From: Fidelibacterota bacterium | GTDB lineage: Bacteria > Pseudomonadota > Alphaproteobacteria > Rhodospirillales > Rhodospirillaceae | Assembly (NCBI GenBank): GCA_947472795.1 | Contig: CANJBL010000001.1 | Coordinates: 310,001-374,000 of the forward strand | Direction: 5' to 3' | Length of the DNA stretch: 64,000 nucleotides | Part shown: positions 11,460-20,354 of the stretch, piece after piece | How positions within the stretch are numbered: the stretch's first letter is position 1 | Layout: the number at the start of each line of letters is the position of its first letter | Position numbers and translations under genes: made by a program | Notes under the pieces: model-generated | The model's database searches: none | What the model saw: the letters and a program-made list of their open reading frames with translations, nothing else | Told to the model about the DNA's origin: nothing

Positions 11460-12943
11460 GATTTGGCCTTGGACGATTTCATGGCGGCGATGGTCGCCGT
11501 CGTCGATTGGGACGGAACCAGTTCCGCCAGAACCACGCGTCCGCCATAGCTTTCCACGATGTCTCCACCCACGACTTGCGCTCTTGCATAGTCCGCGCCC
11601 TTGACCAGAACGTCCGGCCGCAGGGCTTCGATAAGCGCCAGGGGTGTATCTTCGCCGAAAATGACAATGAGGTCGACAGCAGACAGCGAGGCCATCACCG
11701 CCGCGCGGGCGCTCTCGTTCTGCACGGGGCGTTCGGGTCCCTTGAGGCGTTTCACCGAGGCATCGCTGTTGAGGCCGACCACCAACCGGTCACAAGCCGC
11801 CCGGGCCTGACGCAGCAGTGAGATGTGACCGGGATGCAGAAGGTCGAAGCAGCCGTTGGTGAAGCCCACCTTAAGCCCCAGGCGCCGCCACTCCATGACA
11901 CGCGAAATCGCATCAGTGAGGCCGGCAACTTTCTGGTCGGCGTTCGCAAAACCGGTATGACGCAGCGCCGTGCCAATGTCATCGGCTGTGGCCACTGCCG
12001 TGCCGTGACGTCCTACGACAATGCCGGCGGCAACGTTGGCCAGGCGCGCGGCCAGCGGCAAGGCAGCACCCCCCGCCAACGCGAGGGTGAGAGTGGCGAC
12101 GACCGTGTCGCCGGCACCAGTGACGTCGGCCACTTCGCGGGTTTCGGCGGCGAGATGATGTACGTCTTTGCCGCTGAGCAACGTCATGCCTTCGCCTGAA
12201 CGTGTGACGAGCACAGAACCGATGTTGAATTTCTGGCGCAAACTTTCCGCCGCCGCGACGATTGCCGCATCACCATCGACCGACAGGCCTGTCGCATCCG
12301 CCAGTTCCGAGCGGTTGGGCGTGATCACGGTGGCGCCGCTGTAGCGCGTGTAGTCAGCACCTTTCGGATCGACCACCACAGGCTTTCCAGCTTTGCGCGC
12401 AGCCGCGATGACGGCTTCAGCGAGACCGCCGCGCAAGACGCCCTTGCCGTAGTCCGACAGGATGACCGCGTCGATATCGTTCATCTGCGCGGTGACGGAG
12501 CGCGTAAGATCGGCGATCCCTTCCGGCGACAGCGCGAGAACGGTTTCGCGGTCGGCGCGCAGGAGATGGTGACCGTCGAGACTGAAGAAACGGTTCTTGA
12601 TGGTGGTTTCGCGCCGGCGCGAGACGCGCAGATAAGGTTCGATGTCGGACAGTTGACCGAGCAAGTCACCAACCTGACGCCCGGCCCGATCATCACCCAC
12701 CGCCGTGACAAAAGCACAGCGTGCGCCAAGCACCGCGAGATTGCGTACCACGTTGCCAGCGCCGCCCAGTTCGCTGGTCTCGTGCGTGACGCGCACCACG
12801 GGCACCGGCGCTTCAGGTGAGATACGTTTTACTTCACCGTAGATAGAGCGGTCGATCATGACGTCGCCGACGCACAGCACGCGCCGGCCAGGAAACTTGG
12901 TCAGCAGCGCGGCAAGGCCGCCTGTGTCTTCGGAAGATGTCAT
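11456..12943 (-). CDS. hldE: Bifunctional heptose-7-phosphate kinase / heptose-1-phosphate adenylyltransferase
   Basis: Makes ADP-glycero-manno-heptose for the lipopolysaccharide inner core. The N-terminal PfkB-type kinase domain (to about residue 320) starts with VLCVGDVMIDRSIYGEV and has the GAGDTVVA anion-hole motif near 277. The C-terminal nucleotidyltransferase domain has FTNGCFDLLHPGH near residues 360-372, with the HxGH active site. ATG at 12943 (MTSSEDTGGL) gives 495 residues; the open frame further upstream overlaps the decarboxylase gene and is not protein-like. It lies 10 bp after that gene and is coupled to the downstream lipoprotein by ATGA. Confidence 0.95.
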   Translation of the reverse strand: MTSSEDTGGLAALLTKFPGRRVLCVGDVMIDRSIYGEVKRISPEAPVPVVRVTHETSELGGAGNVVRNLAVLGARCAFVTAVGDDRAGRQVGDLLGQLSDIEPYLRVSRRRETTIKNRFFSLDGHHLLRADRETVLALSPEGIADLTRSVTAQMNDIDAVILSDYGKGVLRGGLAEAVIAAARKAGKPVVVDPKGADYTRYSGATVITPNRSELADATGLSVDGDAAIVAAAESLRQKFNIGSVLVTRSGEGMTLLSGKDVHHLAAETREVADVTGAGDTVVATLTLALAGGAALPLAARLANVAAGIVVGRHGTAVATADDIGTALRHTGFANADQKVAGLTDAISRVMEWRRLGLKVGFTNGCFDLLHPGHISLLRQARAACDRLVVGLNSDASVKRLKGPERPVQNESARAAVMASLSAVDLIVIFGEDTPLALIEALRPDVLVKGADYARAQVVGGDIVESYGGRVVLAELVPSQSTTATIAAMKSSKAKS

Positions 12944-12953
12944 CTGGCGGAGA

Positions 12954-13892
12954 TCACGCGGCAAGCAACGCGCGGAAATAGGCCACGGTGCGATCCAGGC
13001 CCTCATCCAGCGGCATCTTGGGTTCCCACTGCAGCTTTGCCCTGGCTTGGCTGATATCCGGACGCCGGCGCGTGGGATCGTCCTGCGGCAGCGGCTTGAA
13101 GACGATCTTCGACTTGGACTTGGCCATGCCGATGACTTTCTCCGCGAGTTCCAGAATGGTGCTCTCGACGGGATTACCGAGGTTGATGGGCCCGGTAACG
13201 TCATCGGGCGAATCCATCAGGCGCATGAGCCCTTCCACAAGATCGCTCACATAGCAGAAGGAGCGCGTCTGATCGCCCTTGCCATAGACGGTGATGTCGT
13301 GACCTTGCAGCGCTTGCACGATGAAGTTGGACACGACGCGGCCGTCGTTGGGCAACATGCGCGGGCCATAGGTGTTGAAGATGCGCGCGACGCGGATGCG
13401 CGTTTTATGCTGGCGGTAATAATCGAAAAACAAGGTCTCGGCGCAGCGCTTGCCTTCGTCGTAACAGGCGCGTGGGCCGATGGGGTTCACATTGCCCCAA
13501 TAGCTCTCGACCTGCGGATGCACGGCTGGGTCGCCGTAAACTTCGCTGGTAGAGGCTTGCAGAATCTTGGCGCGCGTGCGCTTAGCAAGGCCCAGCATGT
13601 TGATAGCGCCGTGCACGGATGTCTTGGTCGTTTGCACGGGGTCGAACTGGTAATGCACGGGCGAGGCCGGGCAGGCGAGATTGTAGATCTCGTCGGTCTC
13701 GACATAGAGCGGGAAGGTCACGTCGTGGCGCATCAGCTCGAAACCGACGCTGCCCAGCAAGGGTGCTACGTTGTGGCGACGGCCGGTGAAAAAGTTATCG
13801 ACGCACAGGATCTCGTGTCCGGTGCTCAAAAGGCGTTCGCAGAGGTGGGACCCGATGAAGCCGGCGCCGCCTGTCACAATGATACGTTTCAC
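12954..13892 (-). CDS. UDP-glucuronic acid decarboxylase family SDR protein
   Basis: Extended short-chain dehydrogenase predicted to convert UDP-glucuronate to UDP-xylose for surface polysaccharides. The Rossmann motif [10 protein letters not shown] is at residues 7-16, STSEVYGDP follows in the middle, and the catalytic YDEGK lies near 142-146. [10 protein letters not shown] and [17 protein letters not shown] are typical of UXS enzymes. Length (312) is normal. It is first in a minus-strand unit with hldE. A related dTDP-sugar dehydratase or epimerase is less likely given the UXS-like DFFTGR/NVAPLL region. Confidence 0.88.
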   Translation of the reverse strand: MKRIIVTGGAGFIGSHLCERLLSTGHEILCVDNFFTGRRHNVAPLLGSVGFELMRHDVTFPLYVETDEIYNLACPASPVHYQFDPVQTTKTSVHGAINMLGLAKRTRAKILQASTSEVYGDPAVHPQVESYWGNVNPIGPRACYDEGKRCAETLFFDYYRQHKTRIRVARIFNTYGPRMLPNDGRVVSNFIVQALQGHDITVYGKGDQTRSFCYVSDLVEGLMRLMDSPDDVTGPINLGNPVESTILELAEKVIGMAKSKSKIVFKPLPQDDPTRRRPDISQARAKLQWEPKMPLDEGLDRTVAYFRALLAA

Positions 13893-14201
13893 GAAAATGC
13901 CCCGCAGTATGCCGGTAGGCCGGCGAGAGAGTGGTTTTCAAGCGCCGTCCGGCCCGTTCCGGCCAGCCCCAGGAGGGCCGAGCCCTGGAAGCAGGGAACC
14001 TTGGCGGCAGAATTAGAATATTTATTAATCTTTTCCAAATGGTTACCGTGCATGATACGGGAAATTCGTTATAGAATATTGGCAGCAGGAATGCGCCGGC
14101 TTACAAGCGGAAGAAAGCCCCTCTCGACGTGTATCCAGAAAGCAAACCCGAGCGGCGACAATCTCCCGCGATGAACGCGCAAAAGTTGTAAATTCCACGG
14201 C
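13893..14201. promoter_or_regulatory. Divergent intergenic region between the UXS gene and the EAL-like pair
   Basis: This 309-bp gene-free region presumably holds divergent promoters. It is GC-rich near the decarboxylase gene and AT-rich at 14004-14083. TATAGAAT at 14071-14078 could be a -10 element. A weak sigma-54-like match (TTGGCAG at 14079-14085, N5, ATGC at 14091-14094) keeps GG and GC at the right spacing but deviates elsewhere. Confidence 0.3.
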
Positions 14202-15410
14202 ATGTATAACCAAGGCGCCAAAGGCTATCAGGAAACACTTCTGGTCGACACCCTCGACCGGATGCGCCGTAACCCGGAAGGGCGCAAGGTGGTGCACCTG
14301 CACCTCTCGCAGCTTCTGCTTCCCAATCGCACGCCCGTCCGCATCAAGATCGTCACGCGCATGTTCCGCACCCTGGAAAGCGGACGCCAGGCGCAGATCT
14401 TCAGCCTGAGCAACGACGACCTCGTGCTCATCGTCAATGCCGGCGCTCAGCGCGACGTGAACAATATCCTGCATCGCTTGCGCAAACTGTTCGAGGGCGA
14501 CCCCCTGACGGTCGAGGATGAGAACGGCGTCGACCGCTTCACCACCTGGTATGACCTTTCGCTGGACGCTGCCATGGCGGTGCATGCCGCCCAGCAGATG
14601 CGTCAGGAAGCGCAAAAGGCGCCGGCCAAAGCCGCCAGCGCGGGCCTGCCATCGCTGACACCCGCCCTTCTGGACGATGTGCAAAAGAAACTGGCCTTCG
14701 CCAACATCGCACCCTTCATCCGCGATCAGGTGGCTTTGCGCGTCAACGCCGAAACCAAAGCCGCGGCCATCGAGTTCTATGAGTTCTTCCTGTCGGTTGG
14801 GGACCTGCAGCGGGCCATCGCACCCAACATCAATCTTCTGGGCGATCGCTCGTTGTTTCAGGATCTGAGCCGCACCATGGATCTGCGCATGCTGGAGACG
14901 GTCGCGCGCGCGCCGCAAATGCGCGGCACTCCGTGCATCAGCCTGAATTTGAACCTGGAGAGCATTCTGACCCCGGCCTTCGGCCAGTTCATCGAACGCG
15001 TCGAAAAAGGTCAGAAAGTCATCGTCGAAGTCCAGGCCATGGACCTGCTCACAAACATCAATATGTATCTCGACGTCCGTAACGTGCTGGCGAGCATGGG
15101 CCACGCCATCCTCATCGACGGACTTTCCACCACCACCTTGCAGATGCTCGACGTGGCGGGCATGAAGCCCGACTACGCCAAGATCATCTGGGCCAAGGAA
15201 CTCTTGGACATGATGGACCCCGCCAGCAACCGCAACGCCAGCCACATGGTGCAGGAGATCGGCGCGGCCAAGGTCATTCTCTCGCGCGTCGACACCCCCG
15301 CCGCACTGGCCTGGGGCTTGAAGTCCGGCATCTCGGTATTCCAGGGCCACTTCTTCGATTCCTTCGGCCGCGCGAAAAAGCGCCCGGCCGCGGCGCCGGC
15401 GCGGGGCTAA
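14202..15410 (+). CDS. Degenerate EAL-like protein, first of a tandem pair
   Basis: A 402-residue soluble protein without signal peptide. The C-terminal half (about 245-390) follows the layout of an EAL phosphodiesterase domain but lacks most metal ligands. ISLNLNLESIL corresponds to the N-x-S strand, VIVEVQAMDLL to the E-x-T region, GHAILIDGLS to the D-D-F-G region, and SGISVFQGHFFD to the final QG motif. The N-terminal part (FSLSNDDLVLIVNAG near 65-80) is faintly GGDEF-like. Catalysis is therefore unlikely; a cyclic-di-GMP-binding or scaffold role is inference. The next gene is a paralogue 9 bp downstream. The start has only a poor ribosome-binding site. Confidence 0.6.
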   Translation: MYNQGAKGYQETLLVDTLDRMRRNPEGRKVVHLHLSQLLLPNRTPVRIKIVTRMFRTLESGRQAQIFSLSNDDLVLIVNAGAQRDVNNILHRLRKLFEGDPLTVEDENGVDRFTTWYDLSLDAAMAVHAAQQMRQEAQKAPAKAASAGLPSLTPALLDDVQKKLAFANIAPFIRDQVALRVNAETKAAAIEFYEFFLSVGDLQRAIAPNINLLGDRSLFQDLSRTMDLRMLETVARAPQMRGTPCISLNLNLESILTPAFGQFIERVEKGQKVIVEVQAMDLLTNINMYLDVRNVLASMGHAILIDGLSTTTLQMLDVAGMKPDYAKIIWAKELLDMMDPASNRNASHMVQEIGAAKVILSRVDTPAALAWGLKSGISVFQGHFFDSFGRAKKRPAAAPARG

Positions 15411-15419
15411 GGGGAAAAC

Positions 15420-16676
15420 ATGTCCGACCAGAAAGCAGCCCCCATCGGCTCCACCACCAACCCGCTCGGCGAAAGCCAGGAAGCGCGCTTCCTCGACGAT
15501 TTGAGAGCGCTTGATGTTGCCTCGCGCGACAAGACCGTCATTCGTCTGCACCTTTCGCGCCTTCTGCCCGAGCACCGCGACAAAGCGCAACTGCGCAACG
15601 CCGAAACCGCTTTCGACGAACTCACACGCACGCGCTCGGGTTGGCTTTACCGCTTGCGCAATTCCGACCTCATGGTGGTTTTTGAGCGCCATGAGAACGA
15701 AACGGCCGAACGCAGCATGATGAAGCTCATGAAGCTGTGGGAACGCGACCCCTTGATGCAGAAGACCAAGGGGGACGCGCGCAAGAACCGGCTCTCCAGC
15801 TGGTTCGACATGAACGAGGACTACGACAAGCTGCTCACCTTCGCCATGAAGCAGTCGGCCGGAACAGAGAAGTCCGTGCGCAAGAGCCTTCCCGAGCTCA
15901 TCGCCGAGCGCGAGTTGCAGCGCCACAACCCAGAGCGCGGCTCGCCGTTGATGCCGCTGGAGCTGGGCCGCGCCGAAGACTCGCTCGCCCGCGTCGATCT
16001 TTCCAGCTTCACGCGCCGCCAGCCGGTGGTGGCCTTTGTCGAAGACGGCAAGCCGGAAATCGTCTTTACCGAGGTGTTTGTCTCCATCGCCGATTTGCGC
16101 GAGACCTTGATGCCACGCACCGATCTCACCTTCAATCCATGGCTGTTCCAGCACCTGACGCAAACCTTGGACCGGCGCGTCATGGCGCAGATTGCGCGCC
16201 GCGAGGATCGCACGCTGCTGCGTGACGGCTTCTCCATCAACGTCAATGTCTCGACCGTACTGTCCGAGGAATTTCTCACCTTCGACGACGACTTCGCGCC
16301 GTCCAGCCAGGACGTGGTGCTGGAAATGCGCATCGATGATATCTTTTCCGACACCAGCAGCTTCTCGTTTGCGCGCGACTTTGTCATGGAGCGCGGTTAT
16401 CGCATCTGCATCGACGGCCTTAATCTCAACACATTCCCATACGCAGATACCAACCGATTGGGCGTGAGCTATGCCAAGCTGATGTGGACACCGGACCTGG
16501 CGGCTTTCATCGGAACGTCGCAAGGGCAGGAGCTGAAGCAGATGATCCGCGACCGCAAGAAAGGCCGCACCATCCTCGCGCGCTGCGATTCCGAAGCCTC
16601 GGTGAAGGTGGGCCAACAGCTTGGCATCACGCTGTTTCAGGGCCGTTACGTGGACACTGTCGCGCGCGGACGCTAA
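15420..16676 (+). CDS. Degenerate EAL-like protein, second of a tandem pair
   Basis: A 418-residue paralogue of the preceding protein. The N-termini align (VIRLHLSRLLPEHR with VVHLHLSQLLLPNR; YRLRNSDLMVVFE with FSLSNDDLVLIVN; LWERDPL with LFEGDPL). The C-terminal region again follows the EAL layout: FSINVNVSTVLSEEF, VVLEMRIDDIF, GYRICIDGLN, YAKLMWTPDLA and LGITLFQGRYVD. Key acidic residues of active phosphodiesterases are mostly absent, although one glutamate in LEM is kept. ATG at 15420 has GGGGAA upstream. The two genes probably form an operon and may produce a heteromeric complex, which is inference. Confidence 0.6.
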   Translation: MSDQKAAPIGSTTNPLGESQEARFLDDLRALDVASRDKTVIRLHLSRLLPEHRDKAQLRNAETAFDELTRTRSGWLYRLRNSDLMVVFERHENETAERSMMKLMKLWERDPLMQKTKGDARKNRLSSWFDMNEDYDKLLTFAMKQSAGTEKSVRKSLPELIAERELQRHNPERGSPLMPLELGRAEDSLARVDLSSFTRRQPVVAFVEDGKPEIVFTEVFVSIADLRETLMPRTDLTFNPWLFQHLTQTLDRRVMAQIARREDRTLLRDGFSINVNVSTVLSEEFLTFDDDFAPSSQDVVLEMRIDDIFSDTSSFSFARDFVMERGYRICIDGLNLNTFPYADTNRLGVSYAKLMWTPDLAAFIGTSQGQELKQMIRDRKKGRTILARCDSEASVKVGQQLGITLFQGRYVDTVARGR

Positions 16677-16749
16677 AGTCCGCGGCGTAGCCGACAAGAC
16701 ATTCCGGCGAGCGCTGCCCCGGCGGCGCCGAAACCTTGGAGACAGAATA

Positions 16750-17547
16750 ATGACATCATTTCTTTCGCGTCGATCTGTGGCGCTTGGTTTGATCGCAGGC
16801 TCGGCAGCGCTCGCCGTCGCAGCACCTGCCCGCGCCGACGATGCGCAGAGTGCCCGTCAGGTGATAGACGAAGCCGTCATCGCCATGGAGCGTGTGCGCG
16901 CTCAGACCCAACCCGACATGGATGAGATGATGCCGCGCGCCAAGGGCGTGCTTATTGTTCCGTCATTCTACAAAGCGGGCTTCATCATCGGTGGCGCCTA
17001 TGGCGACGGCGTTCTCTTGCAACGCCTGCCTGACGGCAGCTTCGGCGATCCGGCCTTCTACCGCATGACCGCCGGTTCCATTGGGCTGCAGATCGGCATG
17101 AACTCCTCGGAAATCGTGTTCATTATTCTCACGGAAAAAGGCTTGAGCGCGGTCATCAACGACGAATTCAAGATCGGCGCTAATGTCGGCATCTCCGTCG
17201 CCAGTGTCGGCGCCGGGGCGGAAGCCTCCACCACCACCAACGTCGGTAAGGACATCGTCGCTTACTCCAAAGCCAGCGGGCTCTTTGCCGGTGGGGCTTT
17301 AGAAGGCGCTGTGATCAAACCACGGCGCGATTGGAACGCGGCGGTGTACGGCGTGGGCAACGACGATCCCACCGCCATCGTTCAGCGCAACAAGCTGCGG
17401 GCCGCCTCAACGCTGCGTGATGCTGTCGGCAAGGATGCGAACCCCGCTCCGGCTCCCGCACAAGAGCCCACCGCGCCACAGGCAGGCGCACCAGAGCCTG
17501 GCGCACCACGGCCGACCTCTCCGGTGACGGTCACGCCGCTCAACTGA
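16750..17547 (+). CDS. SYLF/Ysc84-domain exported protein
   Basis: Predicted secreted lipid-binding-type protein. Residues 1-31 form a signal peptide with a twin-arginine-like SRRSVALGL segment, so Tat export is possible. The SYLF (DUF500) domain spans about residues 50-225, with AKGVLIVPSFYKAGFIIGGAYGDGVLL, GLQIGMNSSEIVFIIL, GANVGISVASVGAGAEAST and KASGLFAGGALEG. The C-terminal 40 residues are a Pro/Ala-rich tail. ATG at 16750 has GGAGAC 7 bp upstream. A longer open frame from 16621 overlaps the previous gene and is rejected. Bacterial SYLF proteins have no settled function. Confidence 0.85.
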   Translation: MTSFLSRRSVALGLIAGSAALAVAAPARADDAQSARQVIDEAVIAMERVRAQTQPDMDEMMPRAKGVLIVPSFYKAGFIIGGAYGDGVLLQRLPDGSFGDPAFYRMTAGSIGLQIGMNSSEIVFIILTEKGLSAVINDEFKIGANVGISVASVGAGAEASTTTNVGKDIVAYSKASGLFAGGALEGAVIKPRRDWNAAVYGVGNDDPTAIVQRNKLRAASTLRDAVGKDANPAPAPAQEPTAPQAGAPEPGAPRPTSPVTVTPLN

Positions 17548-17560
17548 TCCGCTTTCCGTT

Positions 17561-18937
17561 TTAGAACTGCGCGTTCTCGAAGGTGGTCGGCGCCGGCTGA
17601 ACGACGGTGCTGCCGTCGCGCGTCACCTGCATGATGGCAAAGCCACGCTGCGAGAAACCCGTCGGCAGGAAACGGAAGATGCCGTCGACACCGGCAAAGC
17701 CCGTGGCCGCCGTGAGCGCTTCCGCCGAGAAAGCATTAGGACCCGCGGTGCGTGCGAGCACGGCCGCAAGTGCCACCGAGTCATAGCCATGCGTGGCGAT
17801 GGACGGCGGCGCCTGTCCATAATATTCGCGGTAGCGCGCGAAGAACTGGCGTGTGGAGTCCGGCGGCGGCGCGGGGAAAGCTCCACCCACCATCACCGGC
17901 TCGCGGCCCAACCCTTGTGTGTTCCACAGGAGCGTGCCCAGAAGCTGCACACGGCCCGGGTCGATATCGAAGAAGGGGAGCAGCGTCGCCGCTTGCGTCA
18001 GGCGCGTGCCCTGGTCGGGTAACAGCACAGCGTCGAAATCCACTTCGCCGACGGTCTCCAGGCGTTCGAGACGCTTCAGCGCCAACTGCGAAATCTCGTC
18101 GTCCTTGCCGGCGAGTTCTGCGCGCTGCTGTTCAAGTTCCTGCTTACGGCGATCGAATGCGGCGAGCTGGCGCACGACTTCGTTCAGGTTCTTGCCGTCG
18201 GCTTGGTAGAAGGAGACCTTACTGAGCTGACCACCGCGCGCGGGCACATATTGCTTCAGCGCTTCCACCACCGACTGACCGTAGGCCGTGTCGGGTGCGA
18301 GTACGGCGATGCGTTTCAGCCCTTGCGCCGTGGCGTAGGCCACGATCTGGCGCACCTGTTCCTGTACCAGGAAGCCCATGACAAAAACGTGGGAGCTGGC
18401 AATGGTGGGATCGGTGGAGAAGGCGACAATGTTAACCCCGGCTGTCGCCGCTTGCGCCGCGATAGCTTTGGCTTCGCCCGAGAACACCGGGCCCAGGATC
18501 AGCTGCGCGCCTTGGGCGAGCGCTTTGGTGGCGGCTTCCACCGCGCCTTCGGGCGTGCCTTGGCTGTCATAAGCTTGAAGGACCAAGTGTTCGTCGCCCA
18601 CATCAAAGAGCGCCATTTGCGCGGCGTTGAGCAGGGCCTGACCTACGGGGGCCGACTGCCCACTCAGCGGCAGCAGTAGCGCCACACGCACGAGGCCCGA
18701 GGCATCGGCGGCCGGGCGCGGCGGCAAACCGGCCAGGCCCGGAATCAATTGATTGGGCGGCAAGACCGACCCGCGGCCCGGAGCCACGCTCTGCAAGGTC
18801 GAGACGGGCGCGGTGGAGGTGGGCTTCTGAACGACTTGCGCCTGCTGGGCGGGAGGCGGCGGCGGTGCTAAGTCTTGCCGGGGCGCACAGGCAGCCAAGG
18901 CCATGAGGCCCACAACAGCACCGCCACGCAGAGCCAC
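17561..18937 (-). CDS. Penicillin-binding protein activator (LpoA/YraM-like lipoprotein)
   Basis: Predicted outer-membrane lipoprotein with a type-I periplasmic-binding-protein fold, related to LpoA, which activates class A penicillin-binding proteins in gammaproteobacteria. The N-terminus has a signal and lipobox (LMALAAC), a Pro/Gln-rich linker, then VRVALLLPLSGQSAPVGQALLNAAQMALFD and ILGPVFSGEAKAIAAQA. GTG at 18937 was chosen (GAGAG upstream); the open frame extends to 18997 but would then overlap the divergent rsmI start. In this and many genomes it neighbours rsmI and UPF0102, supporting the assignment. The activation role here is inferred. Confidence 0.82.
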   Translation of the reverse strand: MALRGGAVVGLMALAACAPRQDLAPPPPPAQQAQVVQKPTSTAPVSTLQSVAPGRGSVLPPNQLIPGLAGLPPRPAADASGLVRVALLLPLSGQSAPVGQALLNAAQMALFDVGDEHLVLQAYDSQGTPEGAVEAATKALAQGAQLILGPVFSGEAKAIAAQAATAGVNIVAFSTDPTIASSHVFVMGFLVQEQVRQIVAYATAQGLKRIAVLAPDTAYGQSVVEALKQYVPARGGQLSKVSFYQADGKNLNEVVRQLAAFDRRKQELEQQRAELAGKDDEISQLALKRLERLETVGEVDFDAVLLPDQGTRLTQAATLLPFFDIDPGRVQLLGTLLWNTQGLGREPVMVGGAFPAPPPDSTRQFFARYREYYGQAPPSIATHGYDSVALAAVLARTAGPNAFSAEALTAATGFAGVDGIFRFLPTGFSQRGFAIMQVTRDGSTVVQPAPTTFENAQF

Positions 18938-18960
18938 CTTAAACTCTCGAGCCCCGAAAC

Positions 18961-19944
18961 ATGTCGCGACGCGCCGGAAAACATCAACAAGACGCAACGG
19001 CGTCCTCCATACCTAGCAAAACCCGTGATAAGCGCGGTCAACCTAACCCCGCGCCTGCGGCAAGTAAATCGCCTGGTGGTGACGCAATCGCACCGCAAAA
19101 CCACACATCAAAAAAAGGCACGCTCTATGTGGTGGCCACGCCCATCGGCAACTTGGGCGACCTCAGCCCCCGTGCCATGCAGACGCTGAAGTCCGTGGGT
19201 CTCATCGCCTGTGAAGATACGCGTGTGACGGGGGTTTTGTTGCAGCGGTTCTCTATCGCGACATCCATGACGCCCTATCACGACCACAACGCCGAGCGGG
19301 TGCGCCCGCAGATTATGACAAAACTGGCCGGTGGCATTGATGTGGCCTTGGTGAGCGACGCCGGCACACCGCTGATCTCCGACCCTGGGTACAAACTGGT
19401 GCAAGACTGCGCCGTGCAAGGCATCACGGTCGTACCAATCCCGGGGGCTTCGGCGCTGCTCGCCGCGCTGACCGTGGCGGCTCTGCCCACGGACCGCGTG
19501 CTGTTTGCAGGCTTTCTACCCGTCAAATCCTCTGGCCGGCGCGAAGCCTTGCAAGAGCTGAAAACACTGAAAGCCACCTTGGTTTTCTATGAAACCGCCC
19601 CGCGTCTCGCCGAAGCCTTGGCCGATATGATGGCGGTCTTAGGACCCAGAGAAGCCGCCGTTTGCCGCGAGCTGACCAAACTCCATGAGGAAGTGCGGCG
19701 CGGCACATTGAGTGAATTAGCCGCGGCTTATGCGAGCGAAGACAAGCCCAAGGGCGAGATTGTCGTGGTGGTCGCCGGCGCCGTGGAAGAACAGGCCGCC
19801 GTCGACGCCGCCGACCTCGACGCCGCCTTGCGCGCGGCACTTGCCGGCATGAGCGTGCGCGATGCCGCCGCCAGTGTGGCCGAAGCCCTGGGCCAGCCGC
19901 GCCGCGTGGTCTATGCCCGGGCGCTGGCGCTCGGCAAGACCTGA
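18961..19944 (+). CDS. rsmI: 16S rRNA (cytidine(1402)-2'-O)-methyltransferase
   Basis: SAM-dependent methyltransferase that modifies C1402 in the 16S decoding centre. The tetrapyrrole-methylase-type core starts at TLYVVATPIGNLGDLSPRA and continues with CEDTRVTG, DAGTPLISDPGY and IPGASALLAAL. The core is preceded by about 50 low-complexity residues. No other ATG, GTG or TTG lies in frame before the core, so ATG at 18961 appears to be the real start and the extension real. It is divergent from the LpoA-like gene by only 23 bp and is followed by the UPF0102 gene 2 bp downstream. Confidence 0.95.
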   Translation: MSRRAGKHQQDATASSIPSKTRDKRGQPNPAPAASKSPGGDAIAPQNHTSKKGTLYVVATPIGNLGDLSPRAMQTLKSVGLIACEDTRVTGVLLQRFSIATSMTPYHDHNAERVRPQIMTKLAGGIDVALVSDAGTPLISDPGYKLVQDCAVQGITVVPIPGASALLAALTVAALPTDRVLFAGFLPVKSSGRREALQELKTLKATLVFYETAPRLAEALADMMAVLGPREAAVCRELTKLHEEVRRGTLSELAAAYASEDKPKGEIVVVVAGAVEEQAAVDAADLDAALRAALAGMSVRDAAASVAEALGQPRRVVYARALALGKT

Positions 19945-19946
19945 GC

Positions 19947-20330
19947 ATGACGCCCAGTTCCTCCGCCTCTTTTGTCAAAGCCGAGCGTCGCGGGCGCATG
20001 GCCGAAACCCTGTGTGTCATTCGCCTCACACTGACGGGCTGGCGCATTCTGGCGCGACGCCTCAAAGCCAAAGCCGGCACGGGCCTGGGCGAGGTGGACA
20101 TTGTCGCGCGGCATGGAAATACACTCGCTTTCATTGAAGTGAAGGCGCGGGCCACTTTCGATGCCGGCCTGGAATCCGTAACGCCAGCGCAACGCGCCCG
20201 CATCGCCCGCTCCGCCGATGTTTATCTGCAGCGCCGGCCCGAGCTTGGCGGCTGCAACATCCGTTTTGATGTCATGGTTTTGCGGAATGGCCTGATTCCG
20301 CGCCACATCGCAGATGCTTGGCGGCCATAA
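19947..20330 (+). CDS. UPF0102 (YraN) family protein
   Basis: A 127-residue YraN/UPF0102 protein with an endonuclease-like fold in family structures. Motifs are ERRGRMAETLCVIRLTLTGWRILARRLK, then GEVDIVARHGNTLAFIEVKAR, which carries the acidic and E-x-K residues expected of PD-(D/E)XK nucleases, and RIARSADVYLQRRPEL. ATG at 19947 lies 2 bp after the rsmI stop, the conserved arrangement. Biochemical function in bacteria remains uncertain. Confidence 0.9.
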   Translation: MTPSSSASFVKAERRGRMAETLCVIRLTLTGWRILARRLKAKAGTGLGEVDIVARHGNTLAFIEVKARATFDAGLESVTPAQRARIARSADVYLQRRPELGGCNIRFDVMVLRNGLIPRHIADAWRP

Positions 20331-20354
20331 ACAAGACGGTGTACGGTTTCTCTC

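Noticed and set aside
12858-14174. A 438-codon open frame antisense to the decarboxylase gene
   Set aside because: The minus-strand SDR protein is clearly real, and the antisense translation has no family features.
14043-16697. An 884-codon open frame antisense to the EAL-like pair
   Set aside because: It covers two good plus-strand genes with ribosome-binding sites and paralogous products; the antisense product has no recognisable domain.
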